In this document: one piece after another, positions 8,437 to 17,479 of the stretch | How positions within the stretch are numbered: the stretch's first letter is position 1 | Layout of the letters: the number at the start of each line of letters is the position of its first letter | Assembly: GCF_008329715.1 (NCBI RefSeq) | Contig: NZ_VTSR01000032.1 | Span: 744,001-808,000, forward strand | From: Gimesia chilikensis | Lineage (GTDB): Bacteria > Planctomycetota > Planctomycetia > Planctomycetales > Planctomycetaceae | Length of the DNA: 64,000 nucleotides | Direction of reading: 5' to 3' | The notes under the pieces: generated by a model | The model's database searches: none | Told to the model about the DNA's origin: nothing | The model's input: the letters and a program-made list of their open reading frames with translations, nothing else | Position numbers and translations under genes: made by a program

Positions 8437-9534
8437 TCAGCGGGCACAGCCAGAGACATCGATGATCTGTTCAGGTCCCTGAATGTATATGGTCTGAATC
8501 TCCTGTGCGTCCAGGTTCAGGCTGTTCAGATTTACCATCCGGATACTGCTGTCGTCATAAGTGCGAAAGTAGTAACGCAGGTTTGTCAGATCTGAGACGC
8601 CAGTCCACATAGTGTAATCGCCGACGACTTTTCCCTGCTCGACTCCGCGAGCAGCTCCTTTGGGAATGTCGAACTGATTCAAAATGTGAAATGTCTGTAG
8701 TACTCCCTCTTTCGCAGTTGTGACCGGAAATGCCGACGAAGAAAAAGCGACAGCACGTACAAAGCGGGATGGCGGTGTAAAATCTCCCGGCAGTCCGAGC
8801 ATTCCACTTCCCTGCCCGAAACCTTTAATTTCAACCCCTTCGAGTTTGATGTCAGAAACGTTGTTTGTGAGTAAGTTGACATAATTGCTGAGGTTCGTCA
8901 TCTGCCAATCAAATGAGGGAGCATTTGTTATGACTCCGAGAGGGTTTTTGTAGAGATTCAGTTTTCCCTTCACATACTCAATCACAATCGATTTTCCACT
9001 GGCATCGTTGGCGATATAGTGAAATGGTGGGACGCCTCCCATTTGGGGCATGACGACATTACCAACTTTGATTTTCTTTACTGCCGCTTCAACTTCCTCA
9101 ACGTTCTGACAGGTACCCATCAGGTACAGGGGCAGTTCTACAGGGGAAATACTGTTGGCCAAATCCTTCTCAGACAATTTTTGATAATCAGTATAACCAG
9201 GAAAATAGAAGATGCCGACATGCAGCCCCCGTTCATTGACGCCGTCAACGATCACAGGAAGTTGAAAGGCATTCATGCCCATCATGGCGTAACGCGAAGT
9301 CCAGCGTAATCCCGGTTTCTGGTCCGGAGTGCTCCCTAAATTTTCTCTGTTGCGAGGGATTATAATTACGTTTGATTCCAGATCCTGGGCAAACTCAAGA
9401 GTACGGCCGAAGATGGCTGAACCATCTTGGGGTTTGATCGTGATCCCGGTACAGGCGGATGTATCAGAAGCAGGAATTGAAAGAGTTAGAACAATAGCAA
9501 CCAGGATGGCAGGCAAACCTGTGAGGCGTTTCAC
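8437..9534 (-). CDS. Secreted choloylglycine hydrolase-family (Ntn) amidase
   Basis: A 365-residue linear-amide C-N hydrolase of the choloylglycine hydrolase/penicillin V acylase family. A signal peptide of about 27 residues ends directly before C28 (SA-CTGITIK), so cleavage would expose the N-terminal nucleophile cysteine that defines this Ntn family. Other family signatures are FGRTLEF near 42-48 (active-site Arg), a VDGVNERGL segment, ITNAPSFDWQ (Asn) and SRFVRA (Arg). The start is GTG 9534 with GGGAG about 8 bases upstream. It converges on the GntR-type gene with only 25 bases between. The natural substrate could be an N-acyl amide or N-acyl homoserine lactone; which one cannot be read from sequence. 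Confidence 0.85.
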   Translation of the reverse strand: MKRLTGLPAILVAIVLTLSIPASDTSACTGITIKPQDGSAIFGRTLEFAQDLESNVIIIPRNRENLGSTPDQKPGLRWTSRYAMMGMNAFQLPVIVDGVNERGLHVGIFYFPGYTDYQKLSEKDLANSISPVELPLYLMGTCQNVEEVEAAVKKIKVGNVVMPQMGGVPPFHYIANDASGKSIVIEYVKGKLNLYKNPLGVITNAPSFDWQMTNLSNYVNLLTNNVSDIKLEGVEIKGFGQGSGMLGLPGDFTPPSRFVRAVAFSSSAFPVTTAKEGVLQTFHILNQFDIPKGAARGVEQGKVVGDYTMWTGVSDLTNLRYYFRTYDDSSIRMVNLNSLNLDAQEIQTIYIQGPEQIIDVSGCAR

Positions 9535-9777
9535 TGTATTTCTCCCGGGTAGAGAATGAATTCAAGTTGTCAGTAACGCGAACATTATCACTGACGCTGG
9601 TTTCGGCACTCTTTGATTCGGCTGAAAATGGAACAAAGGGTGAGCATTGCGCAGGACATTTTGTTCCTCATCTTGAATTGTGGAACAGGATATCGACAGC
9701 ACCGATTACGAGAGCTGGTACTGTTGTGAAAGCAAACTGAGACTTTTTTTATCAGCGTTCCCTGATGTATGCACTAA

Positions 9778-11394
9778 TTAATCTTTGCCATCGCGGAGCA
9801 TCTCCCGTGCAGCATTGCGGCCGCAGGCACCCATCACACCACCCCCCGGGTGCGCGGCACTCCCACACAGGTAGAGTCCCTTGATCGGAGTACGGTAATC
9901 ACTCCAGCCGGGGACGGGGCGTAGATTATAAAGCTGATGGGCGGGCATTGCCCCCTGAAAGATATTGCCGCCGGTTAAACTGAAGGTTCGTTCCAGATCA
10001 AGTGGAGAGAGAACCTGGCGATGCAGGACTGATGCAGGAACGTTGGGGGCGAATTCCGCTATCCGCTGCAGGCAGCGATCGGCGAACTCTTCTTTGAGTT
10101 CGTCCCAATTTCCCTGCTTCAACTGGTAGGGTGCGTATTGCACGAAAAGCGAAAGGATGTGTTGCCCTTCCGGTGCCAGGGTGTTGTCGACTGCAGTGGG
10201 GATTGTCATCTCGATAATCGGCTTTTGTGAGGGCATGCCATACTTGGCATCGTCGTAGGCCCGTTCGATTTCCTCGCAACTGGCGCCGATGTGGATGGTT
10301 CCCCGATGCTGAGGGCCGGGTTCATTATGGCCAGGCAGACAGTTGAAATCGGGTAGTTCACTGACAGCCACGTTGATTTTCATGCTGGCGCTGCTGTAAT
10401 CGATTCGGCTGACCGCTGCAGAGAAGTTCTGAGGAAGCGTACCGGCAGGGATCAGTTTTTCGAATGTCACATGTGCATCGGCATTGGAGGCTACGCTGCG
10501 GGTCGTGATCGTCTCACCAGTTGAAAGGCGGACGCCAGTCGTCTGCTGTCCCTGGATCAGGATTTCATCCACGGTGACGCCGGTACGGATTTCGACACCG
10601 GATGCCTGGGCAGAGTCGGCCATGGCCTGACTGAGTGCGCCCATTCCCCCCTCGACATAACCCCAGACACCACGTGCCCCACCGGCAGAACCCATGACGT
10701 GATGCAGTAAAACGTATGCGGTTCCGGGGGCGGAAGGGGGCCGAAAGGTGCCGATAATCGCGTCGGTTGCCAGTGTTGACTTCAGGACGTCTGATTCAAA
10801 CCAGCGATTCAGGATAGGCAGTGCCGGACCGGTGAGCAGTTCGATTGCTTCCGGGATTGTTTCTCCCAGTCGTTTCAGTGACTGATGCAGGTGGTAGGCT
10901 GTTTTCGTATCGCGGAGTTTTTTCCCCAGGCCGACTGATCTCCAGGAGGCGGGGAGAGGAAGCAGGTCGGGAGGAGTCTGTACCAGTGCCGGTTCCAGGC
11001 ACTCGGCGATTCGTTCCAGCATGGTTTCATAGCGGGGGAACTGCTCTGCATCGCGCTGGCTGAACTGTGCGATCTGTTCCTGGTTCTGTTTCAGATCCGG
11101 TCCCAGCAGCAAAGAACGCCCATCAGTACAGGGGGTGAAGGAACTCGGATTGCGTGGCAGGATACGATAACCATAACGAGCCAGTTCCATTTCCTGTTCA
11201 ATTTCAGGCAGCAACAGGCTGACCAGGTACGACGCGGTAGAGACCTTAAAGCCGGGCCAGAGTTCTTCGGTCACACAGGCTCCGCCCACAAGCTCGCGGC
11301 GTTCCAGTACCAGCACCTTCCAACCCTTTCGTGCGAGTTGATGTGCACAGACCAGTCCGTTATGCCCTGCTCCAATAATGACACAATCGTACAT
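9778..11394 (-). CDS. PYROXD2-like FAD-dependent oxidoreductase (phytoene desaturase superfamily)
   Basis: A 538-residue flavoprotein with an N-terminal FAD-binding loop, VIIGAGHNGL (residues 5-14), and the following ERRELVGGACVTEE segment typical of the PYROXD2/carotenoid-desaturase-like group. The C-terminal FAD motif, YLCGSAAHPGGGVMGACGRNAA, is visible near residues 505-528 (core: GSAAHPGGGV). Length matches the family. The ATG at 11394 has AAAGGGAA about 8 bases upstream. There is no signal peptide, so it is cytosolic. It is divergent from the sulfatase gene across 213 bases, and no carotenoid genes lie nearby. The substrate is unknown. Confidence 0.83.
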   Translation of the reverse strand: MYDCVIIGAGHNGLVCAHQLARKGWKVLVLERRELVGGACVTEELWPGFKVSTASYLVSLLLPEIEQEMELARYGYRILPRNPSSFTPCTDGRSLLLGPDLKQNQEQIAQFSQRDAEQFPRYETMLERIAECLEPALVQTPPDLLPLPASWRSVGLGKKLRDTKTAYHLHQSLKRLGETIPEAIELLTGPALPILNRWFESDVLKSTLATDAIIGTFRPPSAPGTAYVLLHHVMGSAGGARGVWGYVEGGMGALSQAMADSAQASGVEIRTGVTVDEILIQGQQTTGVRLSTGETITTRSVASNADAHVTFEKLIPAGTLPQNFSAAVSRIDYSSASMKINVAVSELPDFNCLPGHNEPGPQHRGTIHIGASCEEIERAYDDAKYGMPSQKPIIEMTIPTAVDNTLAPEGQHILSLFVQYAPYQLKQGNWDELKEEFADRCLQRIAEFAPNVPASVLHRQVLSPLDLERTFSLTGGNIFQGAMPAHQLYNLRPVPGWSDYRTPIKGLYLCGSAAHPGGGVMGACGRNAAREMLRDGKD

Positions 11395-11607
11395 TCCATT
11401 GTTCCCTTTGTGGAAAATTACGTATGGATTTACAGCCTGTATTATGCGGAGATTTACAGGTGTTGCCAGAGTACGTGTTGTTTCCCGAGCCGCTTTTATT
11501 GTATTGGCTTGTGCCCTTTGCTAACTTGGGGGTGTATAAGTTTAATCTCGTCTGTGTGACAATCCGTCTCTAACCAAGAATTACTCTCAATTTATACTGG
11601 TGTTGCC

Positions 11608-13164
11608 ATGCGATTGATTTCGACGCTCTGTCTACTGGTCCTGATGGGGACCACATCTCTGTCCGCCGCAGATTCCGCTCCTGCAGATCTCAAACTGGAA
11701 AAGATCAAAGGTGCCAAACCGCGTAATGTGGTCTTTATTCTCGCGGACGATCATCGTTATGACGTGATGGGTTTTACCGGTCATCCCTGGGTAGAGACTC
11801 CTGCAATGGATGCGATGGCCAAACAGGGGGTTTACTTCAAGAATGCAGTCGTTACCACCTCGCTCTGCTCTCCCAGTCGGGCTTCGATCCTGACCGGACA
11901 GTATATGCACAATCATGGTGTGGTCGATAATAACGTACTGACCCCGCCTGGGACGAAATTCTTTCCCCAGTATCTGCAGGCCGCTGGCTACCAGACGGGA
12001 TTCTTCGGGAAGTGGCACATGGGCGGTCACTCCGACGACCCACGGCCCGGTTTCGACAGATGGGTTTCCTTTCGTGGCCAGGGGCACTATTACCCGCCCG
12101 AACATTTGAAGAAATGGTCATTGAATGTTGATGGCAAAAGAGTTCCGCAGAAAGGTTACATTACCGACGAACTGACGGACTATGCCATCGACTGGTTGAA
12201 CGAAAGTGTCAAAACGCAGGATAAACCCTTCTTCATGTATCTCTCACACAAGGGAGTGCATGGGATGTTCCATCCTGCGGAACGTCATGCGGGACGCTAC
12301 AAAGATAAATCGATGCCGATCCCTAAAACGATGGCCAATACCTCTGAGAATTACTTCAACAAGCCGATGTGGCTGAAGAATCAGCGAAACAGCTGGCACG
12401 GGGTTGATTTTGCCTATCACCAGGATACGGACATCGAAGAGCATTATCGTCTATACTGTGAAGCCCTGCTGAGCGTGGACGAATCGATCGCTCGCGTGCG
12501 GAAGTGGCTGAAAGATAACGGCTATGGTGAAAACACACTGGTCATGTACATGGGGGATAACGGCTTTCAGTGGGGCGAACATGGCCTGATTGACAAGCGG
12601 ACCGCGTATGAAGCGTCCATGCGTGTGCCTCTGGTCGGCGTCTGTCCCGGTCTCTGGAAACCAGGCACCGTGGTAGATGAAGTCGTCGCCAACATCGATA
12701 TCGGCCCTACCTGCCTGGCAGCTGCCGGCTTGAAAACACCACCTCAGATGGATGGCCAAAGTTTCCTGGAACTGGCGGCGGGCAAACTACCGGCTGCCGA
12801 CTGGCGTAAGAATATTCTGTATGAATATTACTGGGAATTCAATTTCCCTCAGACGCCAACGACCTTCGCACTGCGGACACCACGATATAAATTCATCCAA
12901 TATCATGGTATCTGGGATATTGACGAACTTTACGACATGGAAAAAGATCCATTGGAACAGCACAATCTGATTTTTGATCCTGAATATCAGAAACAGATCA
13001 GAAAGATGCGGGCCGATCTGCATGCGATATTGGAGAAGTCAGAGGCGAACCGGGTTCCCTTCAGTCACAAACGGAGTATGGGCGCTAACCTGCGGCTTGA
13101 GAGTGGATCAAAACCGGCTGATTTCAACGATAAGCTGTTGCGGGAGAAAAATGCGAAGGAGTAG
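11608..13164 (+). CDS. Secreted type I sulfatase (formylglycine-dependent)
   Basis: A 518-residue sulfatase with a signal peptide (about residues 1-20). The metal-binding ADD of FILADDHRYD is at 46-48, and the CSPSR motif at 87-91 supplies the cysteine that a formylglycine-generating enzyme converts to the catalytic aldehyde. GKWHMGGH near 134-141 and MGDNGFQWGEHG near 312-323 carry further active-site residues. The C-terminal part includes the usual Y.LY(D)M..DP.E..NL pattern. Planctomycetes carry many such enzymes, which desulfate marine polysaccharides. No partner glycoside hydrolase is adjacent, so the sugar target is open. Confidence 0.92.
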   Translation: MRLISTLCLLVLMGTTSLSAADSAPADLKLEKIKGAKPRNVVFILADDHRYDVMGFTGHPWVETPAMDAMAKQGVYFKNAVVTTSLCSPSRASILTGQYMHNHGVVDNNVLTPPGTKFFPQYLQAAGYQTGFFGKWHMGGHSDDPRPGFDRWVSFRGQGHYYPPEHLKKWSLNVDGKRVPQKGYITDELTDYAIDWLNESVKTQDKPFFMYLSHKGVHGMFHPAERHAGRYKDKSMPIPKTMANTSENYFNKPMWLKNQRNSWHGVDFAYHQDTDIEEHYRLYCEALLSVDESIARVRKWLKDNGYGENTLVMYMGDNGFQWGEHGLIDKRTAYEASMRVPLVGVCPGLWKPGTVVDEVVANIDIGPTCLAAAGLKTPPQMDGQSFLELAAGKLPAADWRKNILYEYYWEFNFPQTPTTFALRTPRYKFIQYHGIWDIDELYDMEKDPLEQHNLIFDPEYQKQIRKMRADLHAILEKSEANRVPFSHKRSMGANLRLESGSKPADFNDKLLREKNAKE

Positions 13165-13244
13165 GTAACTGTACCGCAGAGCTTCTTCTCCAAGATGAAT
13201 TTGAGGTAGCTTACTTCGAATGGCCTATTGCGGAGGAAATGCTC

Positions 13245-13634
13245 ATGATCGAGATTGTTCCCATCGAATCTCCGACAGTAGAAGATCTTAAGATCCTGAG
13301 AACTCTGATCGAAATGGGTATTGCAGAAATAAAAGCTGCCGCTGCTAATCAGAGTGCTATACGCCAGATCCAGATCTTTGAAGGGGACTGGAAATCGGAA
13401 AGAGAGGTGCTGGCAAAGATCTACCACCAGTATCGCTCAGAGCAACCAGTATCCTGGCGAGTCAGAGAGAGCGATGAATTTGGGGGACAAGTGTTTTTGT
13501 CTCCCGATGGATTGAAATCAGCACTGTCACATTGGCGATCCATAGAATTGGAGACTCAACGAAACCTTGATCTGGAATCAGGTTTTATTGCGACACCTGA
13601 TGAATTTGAGCCACACGATGATGACTGCTTTTGA
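13245..13634 (+). CDS. Small hypothetical protein
   Basis: About 129 residues with no family I recognise. It has no membrane segment or signal peptide. It reads as a helical N-terminal half (about residues 12-55), a central segment with FGGQVFLSPDGL, and an acidic tail ending DDDCF. The frame opens at ATG 13239, but ATG 13245 fits better because GGAGG then sits 8 bases upstream. It lies 80 bases downstream of the sulfatase on the same strand. Confidence 0.6.
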   Translation: MIEIVPIESPTVEDLKILRTLIEMGIAEIKAAAANQSAIRQIQIFEGDWKSEREVLAKIYHQYRSEQPVSWRVRESDEFGGQVFLSPDGLKSALSHWRSIELETQRNLDLESGFIATPDEFEPHDDDCF

Positions 13635-13818
13635 TTGACTTTTCTCTAGTACTGAAAATGAAACTGTGTTGGGATGCAGGACAACAGCTGATTTAGATTT
13701 AATCAAGAACCCCAAAATGACATTGCCAGCCGTTTTCAAGGAGGTACAATTGACCATGGGCCGACTAATGGACTGAGCTACCCGCGCTCTTTCTCCTCAA
13801 ACCAGTAAAGGAGTCGTG

Positions 13819-14253
13819 ATGACTGGATATCATGAGGACGATCCTCGGACGCAATTTCATGTGTGTCCCAGCTGTCAAGCAGATATTGATCGTAACAGTA
13901 GTCGTTGTGAATTCTGCAATTGTGAATTCGATTTTGAACCTGCTTTTCACGAACCGGACACGCGGCTCGCAAGTTCAGAAGAGGAAGTCAATACCGATAA
14001 AAGAACACGTTATCTGGTGTTGTTGACCCTGAATATTGCCACCGGGCTGGTGGGTGTACTGGCATCGTCTCTGGAAGAGGCGGTCCCGACTCGTCTCTCA
14101 CCCCCTGAGTCTCCGCGTATCTCTGCGGAACAGCGGGAAGAGATGGTTCGATATCTGCAGCAACAGAGTCGAGCTCATGTTGAGGAACTGAATGCCCGTA
14201 TGGAGCTGAAAGTGACTTCGGGCGAACGCAGATCTGTTCCGATTCGGTTTTAA
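13819..14253 (+). CDS. Small zinc-ribbon membrane protein
   Basis: About 144 residues. An N-terminal zinc ribbon is made by CPSC and CEFC pairs (about residues 16-19 and 30-33). A single hydrophobic helix, LVLLTLNIATGLVGVLAS, lies near residues 65-83, followed by a charged helical tail. The zinc ribbon would sit in the cytoplasm. ATG 13819 has AAAGGAG about 5 bases upstream; the frame also allows GTG 13816. The function is unknown. Such ribbon-plus-anchor proteins are common and poorly studied in planctomycetes. Confidence 0.65.
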   Translation: MTGYHEDDPRTQFHVCPSCQADIDRNSSRCEFCNCEFDFEPAFHEPDTRLASSEEEVNTDKRTRYLVLLTLNIATGLVGVLASSLEEAVPTRLSPPESPRISAEQREEMVRYLQQQSRAHVEELNARMELKVTSGERRSVPIRF

Positions 14254-14393
14254 GCTCCTGTATGCAAACAGTTTTGACTATCTGAACCGCTTTAAATCTG
14301 TCTCGTTAATGACCCATATTGACAGAGTTTGCCTGTTTTGCGACAGTCCCCGCTGGTACTGCGCCGCTCACACTGTCAATTTCGGGTCAGAAA

Positions 14394-15485
14394 ATGGATT
14401 TACTGCCACTCGATCATCCCCGCCTCAAGAAGAATAACTTTGATCTGCTCAGGCTGCTGCTGGCTCTGACAGTCTGTCTGGTGCATGCAGTGGAACTTTC
14501 CGGTTTTAGCGCGTTAGCGGTGCTGCCTGGATATCTCTCATCGCGGATTGCAGTTCAGGCATTCTTCGTCGTCAGCGGGTTTCTGATCGTGATGAGTTAC
14601 GAACGTTCCTCATCGCTTTCCTCTTATACCAGCAAACGGATCAGACGGATTTATCCAGCGTACGTTACCGTCATATTACTGGCAGCCCTTGGACTGGTTC
14701 TGGTAAGCCGTCTATCACTGACTGAGTACTTTTCTTTTACCTGGGTAAAATATCTGCTGGCTAATCTGACGTTTCTGAATTTTCTGCAGTCCACTTTACC
14801 GGGAGTCTTTGAAGCGAATCGGATGCCGGCGGTGAATGGCGCGCTCTGGACACTGAAAGTGGAAGTGATGTTTTATGTTTCCGTTCCCGTGCTGGTATAT
14901 TGTCTGCGACGTGTCCCCCGCTTGCCACTGCTGATTCTCGTTTATGTCGTGTCGATCGGATATGCCCAACTGTTGCTGGGGGCTTCAATCCGGACAGAGA
15001 ATCCGTTTTATGAACAGCTGGCACGCCAACTACCTGGGCAGCTTTGTTTCTTCATCGCAGGAGCAGCACTGTTTTATTACCTGCCTTTTTTCGAACGTCA
15101 TATCAGGCTATTTGTCACTCTGGCGACTGTTGTGTTGCTGACGCATTACTGGACTCCCCTGCCCTGGCTGCAACCTGCTGCCCTGGCAGTGATTGTCTTG
15201 TTTTTCGGTCTGTTTCTGTATGCAGGTAACTTTGGAAAGTATGGGGATTTCTCCTACGGGGTTTATATCCTGCACTTCCCGCTAATCCAGTTGCTTTTGA
15301 ATGCCGGTTGGTCTGGAGAGCATGCCTGGTCTTTCCTGGGGACAGCAGTCTGCCTGACGTTGCTCGGGGCAATCCTGATGTGGAATCTGGTCGAAAAGCG
15401 GTTTCTGCTGCGAAGCAGTCACTACGTCAGTTCAGTTAAAGCTGAACCAAAAACTGCTCCTGTCAAGCAGCCAGTCCAGATCTGA
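14394..15485 (+). CDS. Membrane acyltransferase, acyltransferase-3 (OafA/YrhL) family
   Basis: An integral membrane O-acyltransferase of about 363 residues with roughly ten hydrophobic helices. The first helix carries the family pattern FDLLRLLLALTVCLVHAVEL, with the conserved His near residue 31. An SGFLI segment and RRIYPAY follow, matching the R..R..P.Y signature of the family. These enzymes acetylate or acylate cell-surface sugars. The frame can be opened at TTG 14319, but the first 25 residues are not family-like, so ATG 14394 is preferred. The nearest genes do not define the sugar acceptor. Confidence 0.82.
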   Translation: MDLLPLDHPRLKKNNFDLLRLLLALTVCLVHAVELSGFSALAVLPGYLSSRIAVQAFFVVSGFLIVMSYERSSSLSSYTSKRIRRIYPAYVTVILLAALGLVLVSRLSLTEYFSFTWVKYLLANLTFLNFLQSTLPGVFEANRMPAVNGALWTLKVEVMFYVSVPVLVYCLRRVPRLPLLILVYVVSIGYAQLLLGASIRTENPFYEQLARQLPGQLCFFIAGAALFYYLPFFERHIRLFVTLATVVLLTHYWTPLPWLQPAALAVIVLFFGLFLYAGNFGKYGDFSYGVYILHFPLIQLLLNAGWSGEHAWSFLGTAVCLTLLGAILMWNLVEKRFLLRSSHYVSSVKAEPKTAPVKQPVQI

Positions 15486-15491
15486 TACGAA

Positions 15492-15920
15492 TTACTTCGA
15501 TTTGAGATCGAAATTAATTGTGTTCCCATCTGCTTTTACGTCTGCCGTAAGTTCAGATTTGTCGTTATATTTCGTGGGAACCAGTTGTTTGCCTGCGTCT
15601 TCCGGATTGTCAGTGAGTTTAATGATCATAACTCTGTGTTTACCCAGGGAAGCACCAGAGGCGTCTTCATTGTATTCCAGATTGTATGAACCATCCTCCT
15701 GAGTTGTAGCACTGGAGGCCCGGCGTCTAGCCTTGCCGGTGGTTTCCAGAGGTTCAAAAATAACTTTGGCGTTAACCAGTGGTGAACCATCCATGGTCAC
15801 TACACCGCTTACATCCGCTAGATCAGGGACAGCTTCACCACTACCGCTGGAACAACCGGTAAGTAAGAGGAGCAATGAACTGAAGAGAATGCATTTGGGA
15901 AGATTCAGGGACAAAAACAT
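15492..15920 (-). CDS. Small lipoprotein with carboxypeptidase-regulatory-like fold
   Basis: A 142-residue lipoprotein. The N terminus is a lipoprotein signal with the lipobox LLTGC (Cys at about residue 23). The mature part starts with VSGVVTMDGSPLVNAKVIFEP, the beta-strand pattern of transthyretin/carboxypeptidase-regulatory-like domains, and continues with TQEDGSYNL and GKHRVMI. In planctomycetes such lipoproteins very often sit directly downstream of DUF1559 genes, as here (DUF1559 at 16057..16992). The function is unknown; a partner role for the pilin-like protein is inference. Confidence 0.8.
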   Translation of the reverse strand: MFLSLNLPKCILFSSLLLLLTGCSSGSGEAVPDLADVSGVVTMDGSPLVNAKVIFEPLETTGKARRRASSATTQEDGSYNLEYNEDASGASLGKHRVMIIKLTDNPEDAGKQLVPTKYNDKSELTADVKADGNTINFDLKSK

Positions 15921-15982
15921 GTATCTGATCCAGTCAGAAAGTTAAAAAGTTGAGTATAAAATTGCGAGCGTCGCTGGAAAAG

Positions 15983-16022
15983 GATTCAGACCGCGGCGAT
16001 GACGATCACCGCGGTCTGAATC
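15983..16022 (-). terminator. Strong hairpin between the DUF1559 gene and the lipoprotein gene
   Basis: Perfect 14-base arms (GATTCAGACCGCGG and its complement, 15983-15996 and 16009-16022) enclose a 12-base loop, 34 bases after the DUF1559 stop. Only a short CCTTTTCC follows on the minus strand, so it may be a weak terminator, an attenuator or an mRNA-stabilising stem between the two genes. Confidence 0.6.
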
Positions 16023-16056
16023 GACTTAAATCAGAAGTAGAACGTGGAGATCAGAT

Positions 16057-16992
16057 TTAGAATTCTGGAATGACTTCGCCACCACCGATAGAGACCAGTG
16101 CCTGTACTACTCCGACACGGTCTACATTTTCGCTGAGGAAGCGGACGGCACCATCACCCATCAGAATGTGACCACCGCCCACATGAAAGCTGCCGGCTCC
16201 CCAAGCGTATTGTTTTCCATTGGTATGGTCAAAATTAAGAGTATAACCAGTTACACCTGGTAGGATGAAAAAGGTGTGTGTGGCGGCATTCCAGTAGGGA
16301 CCATAACTGGTCGATGTCTTGTTCAACTGGGTTTCACACATGACCATCGTGTTACTGGTACCATCTTTAAAATCACGGAACTGAGCAGCACCATTCGGTC
16401 CCATTGCACCTTTGAGTGTGCTGTTGTTCGCTCTCCAACTGCCACTACCTCCTCCAGTAGTGTAGTTCACGACTCCGTAACTCGTTCGCCAACCAGGACT
16501 GACGTAGTATGGACCAGAGGTTGTTGAATTTTGCTGAGTTCCCGGGTCTGAGGGACAGAGAAAGACCGGGACGGGAGATGTCACAATCGAATATTGATCT
16601 GTCGTAACAGTTCCTGTGCATCCTGAACCATGGTTTGCACGACCGCTGGGCAGGCTCCAGTTGTATTGGTTGTAGATATTTGCCTGATCGATAAAGGGCA
16701 GGATCATCTGGTAGCAGGTGTGGTTTAACAGATTACCAGTTGCGCCATGCACTGCATCACACGACGATAAACCTGCGTTGATAGTTGCCGGAGGCAGTAC
16801 TCGATGTGTGTCATGATAATTGTGAAGTGCCAGCCCGATTTGCTTAAGATTGTTTTTGCAAGTACTGCGTCGAGCTGCTTCGCGGGCCTGTTGAACTGCG
16901 GGAAGAAGGAGAGCAATTAGAATTGCAATGATGGCAATAACGACCAGCAATTCAATCAGGGTAAAACCACGTTTGTGAGGGCGCGTGCGCAT
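16057..16992 (-). CDS. DUF1559 protein with type IV pilin-like N terminus
   Basis: A 311-residue DUF1559 protein, the largest pseudopilin-like family of planctomycetes. The short basic leader MRTRPHKR is followed by GFTLIELLVVIAIIAILIALLLPAVQ, a prepilin peptidase site plus hydrophobic helix. AREAARR and CKNNLKQIGLALHNYHD come next, and the C-terminal H-X9-DG-type segment reads HVGGGHILMGDGAVRF near residues 270-290. The start is placed at ATG 16992 rather than 17067 because the leader is then of normal length and AAGG lies about 8 bases upstream. It is followed by a hairpin and a lipoprotein gene. The function is unproven; surface fibre or secretion-associated roles are suggested for the family. 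Confidence 0.9.
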   Translation of the reverse strand: MRTRPHKRGFTLIELLVVIAIIAILIALLLPAVQQAREAARRSTCKNNLKQIGLALHNYHDTHRVLPPATINAGLSSCDAVHGATGNLLNHTCYQMILPFIDQANIYNQYNWSLPSGRANHGSGCTGTVTTDQYSIVTSPVPVFLCPSDPGTQQNSTTSGPYYVSPGWRTSYGVVNYTTGGGSGSWRANNSTLKGAMGPNGAAQFRDFKDGTSNTMVMCETQLNKTSTSYGPYWNAATHTFFILPGVTGYTLNFDHTNGKQYAWGAGSFHVGGGHILMGDGAVRFLSENVDRVGVVQALVSIGGGEVIPEF

Positions 16993-17067
16993 GAGTGTGC
17001 CTTTCAAAGATAATTGATAAAACGAAATAGAATTCAGGAGAATTGAAGTGATTAGTATTTCGTTCAA

Positions 17068-17479
17068 TCAGAGCGCTTGATTCTTCGCGAGAATACCAAG
17101 GCTGTGTGTATCAATGATGCACATAGCTGATTTCATTATGCTTTGAGTAAAGAGAAGCAACAAGATTGTTTATTAAGAAATGTTATTAATCTTGTGGATC
17201 CAGGGCTATATTTTTTGAGGACTCAAAAAAAACAGATTGTAACCGCTGAACACTTTACACAGTTGTATGTATCGATCTTGATTAGATGTGGTAGATAGAT
17301 CTACAGCAATTCCCTGACAGGTGCTTATTTAGCACTGTGGGCATTCCGGCTGTCACCAGGAAACAGAGCTGTCGGTGGGAATCGAACGGCGTTTCTGGGA
17401 ATGATTCGCAAGGTAGATGTTGGGAGCTTTGTTCTGAGAGTGTCGACAGGTACTCGAATCTCCCAGAATAAACTCAATC
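17068..17479. other. Intergenic region with two inverted repeats upstream of the DUF1559 gene
   Basis: No convincing gene is visible. ACAAGATT (17160-17167) and AATCTTGT (17188-17195) form one inverted repeat with a 20-base spacer. TTTTTTGAG and CTCAAAAAA (17211-17219, 17222-17230) form a near-continuous palindrome with a GA centre. Both lie about 170-240 bases upstream of the DUF1559 start, which suggests regulatory DNA. Confidence 0.4.

Noticed and set aside
17370-17392. Possible tRNA T-arm fragment on the minus strand (GTGGGAATCGAAC)
   Set aside because: No acceptor stem, anticodon arm or D arm can be built around it, so it is not a tRNA or a supportable attachment site remnant.
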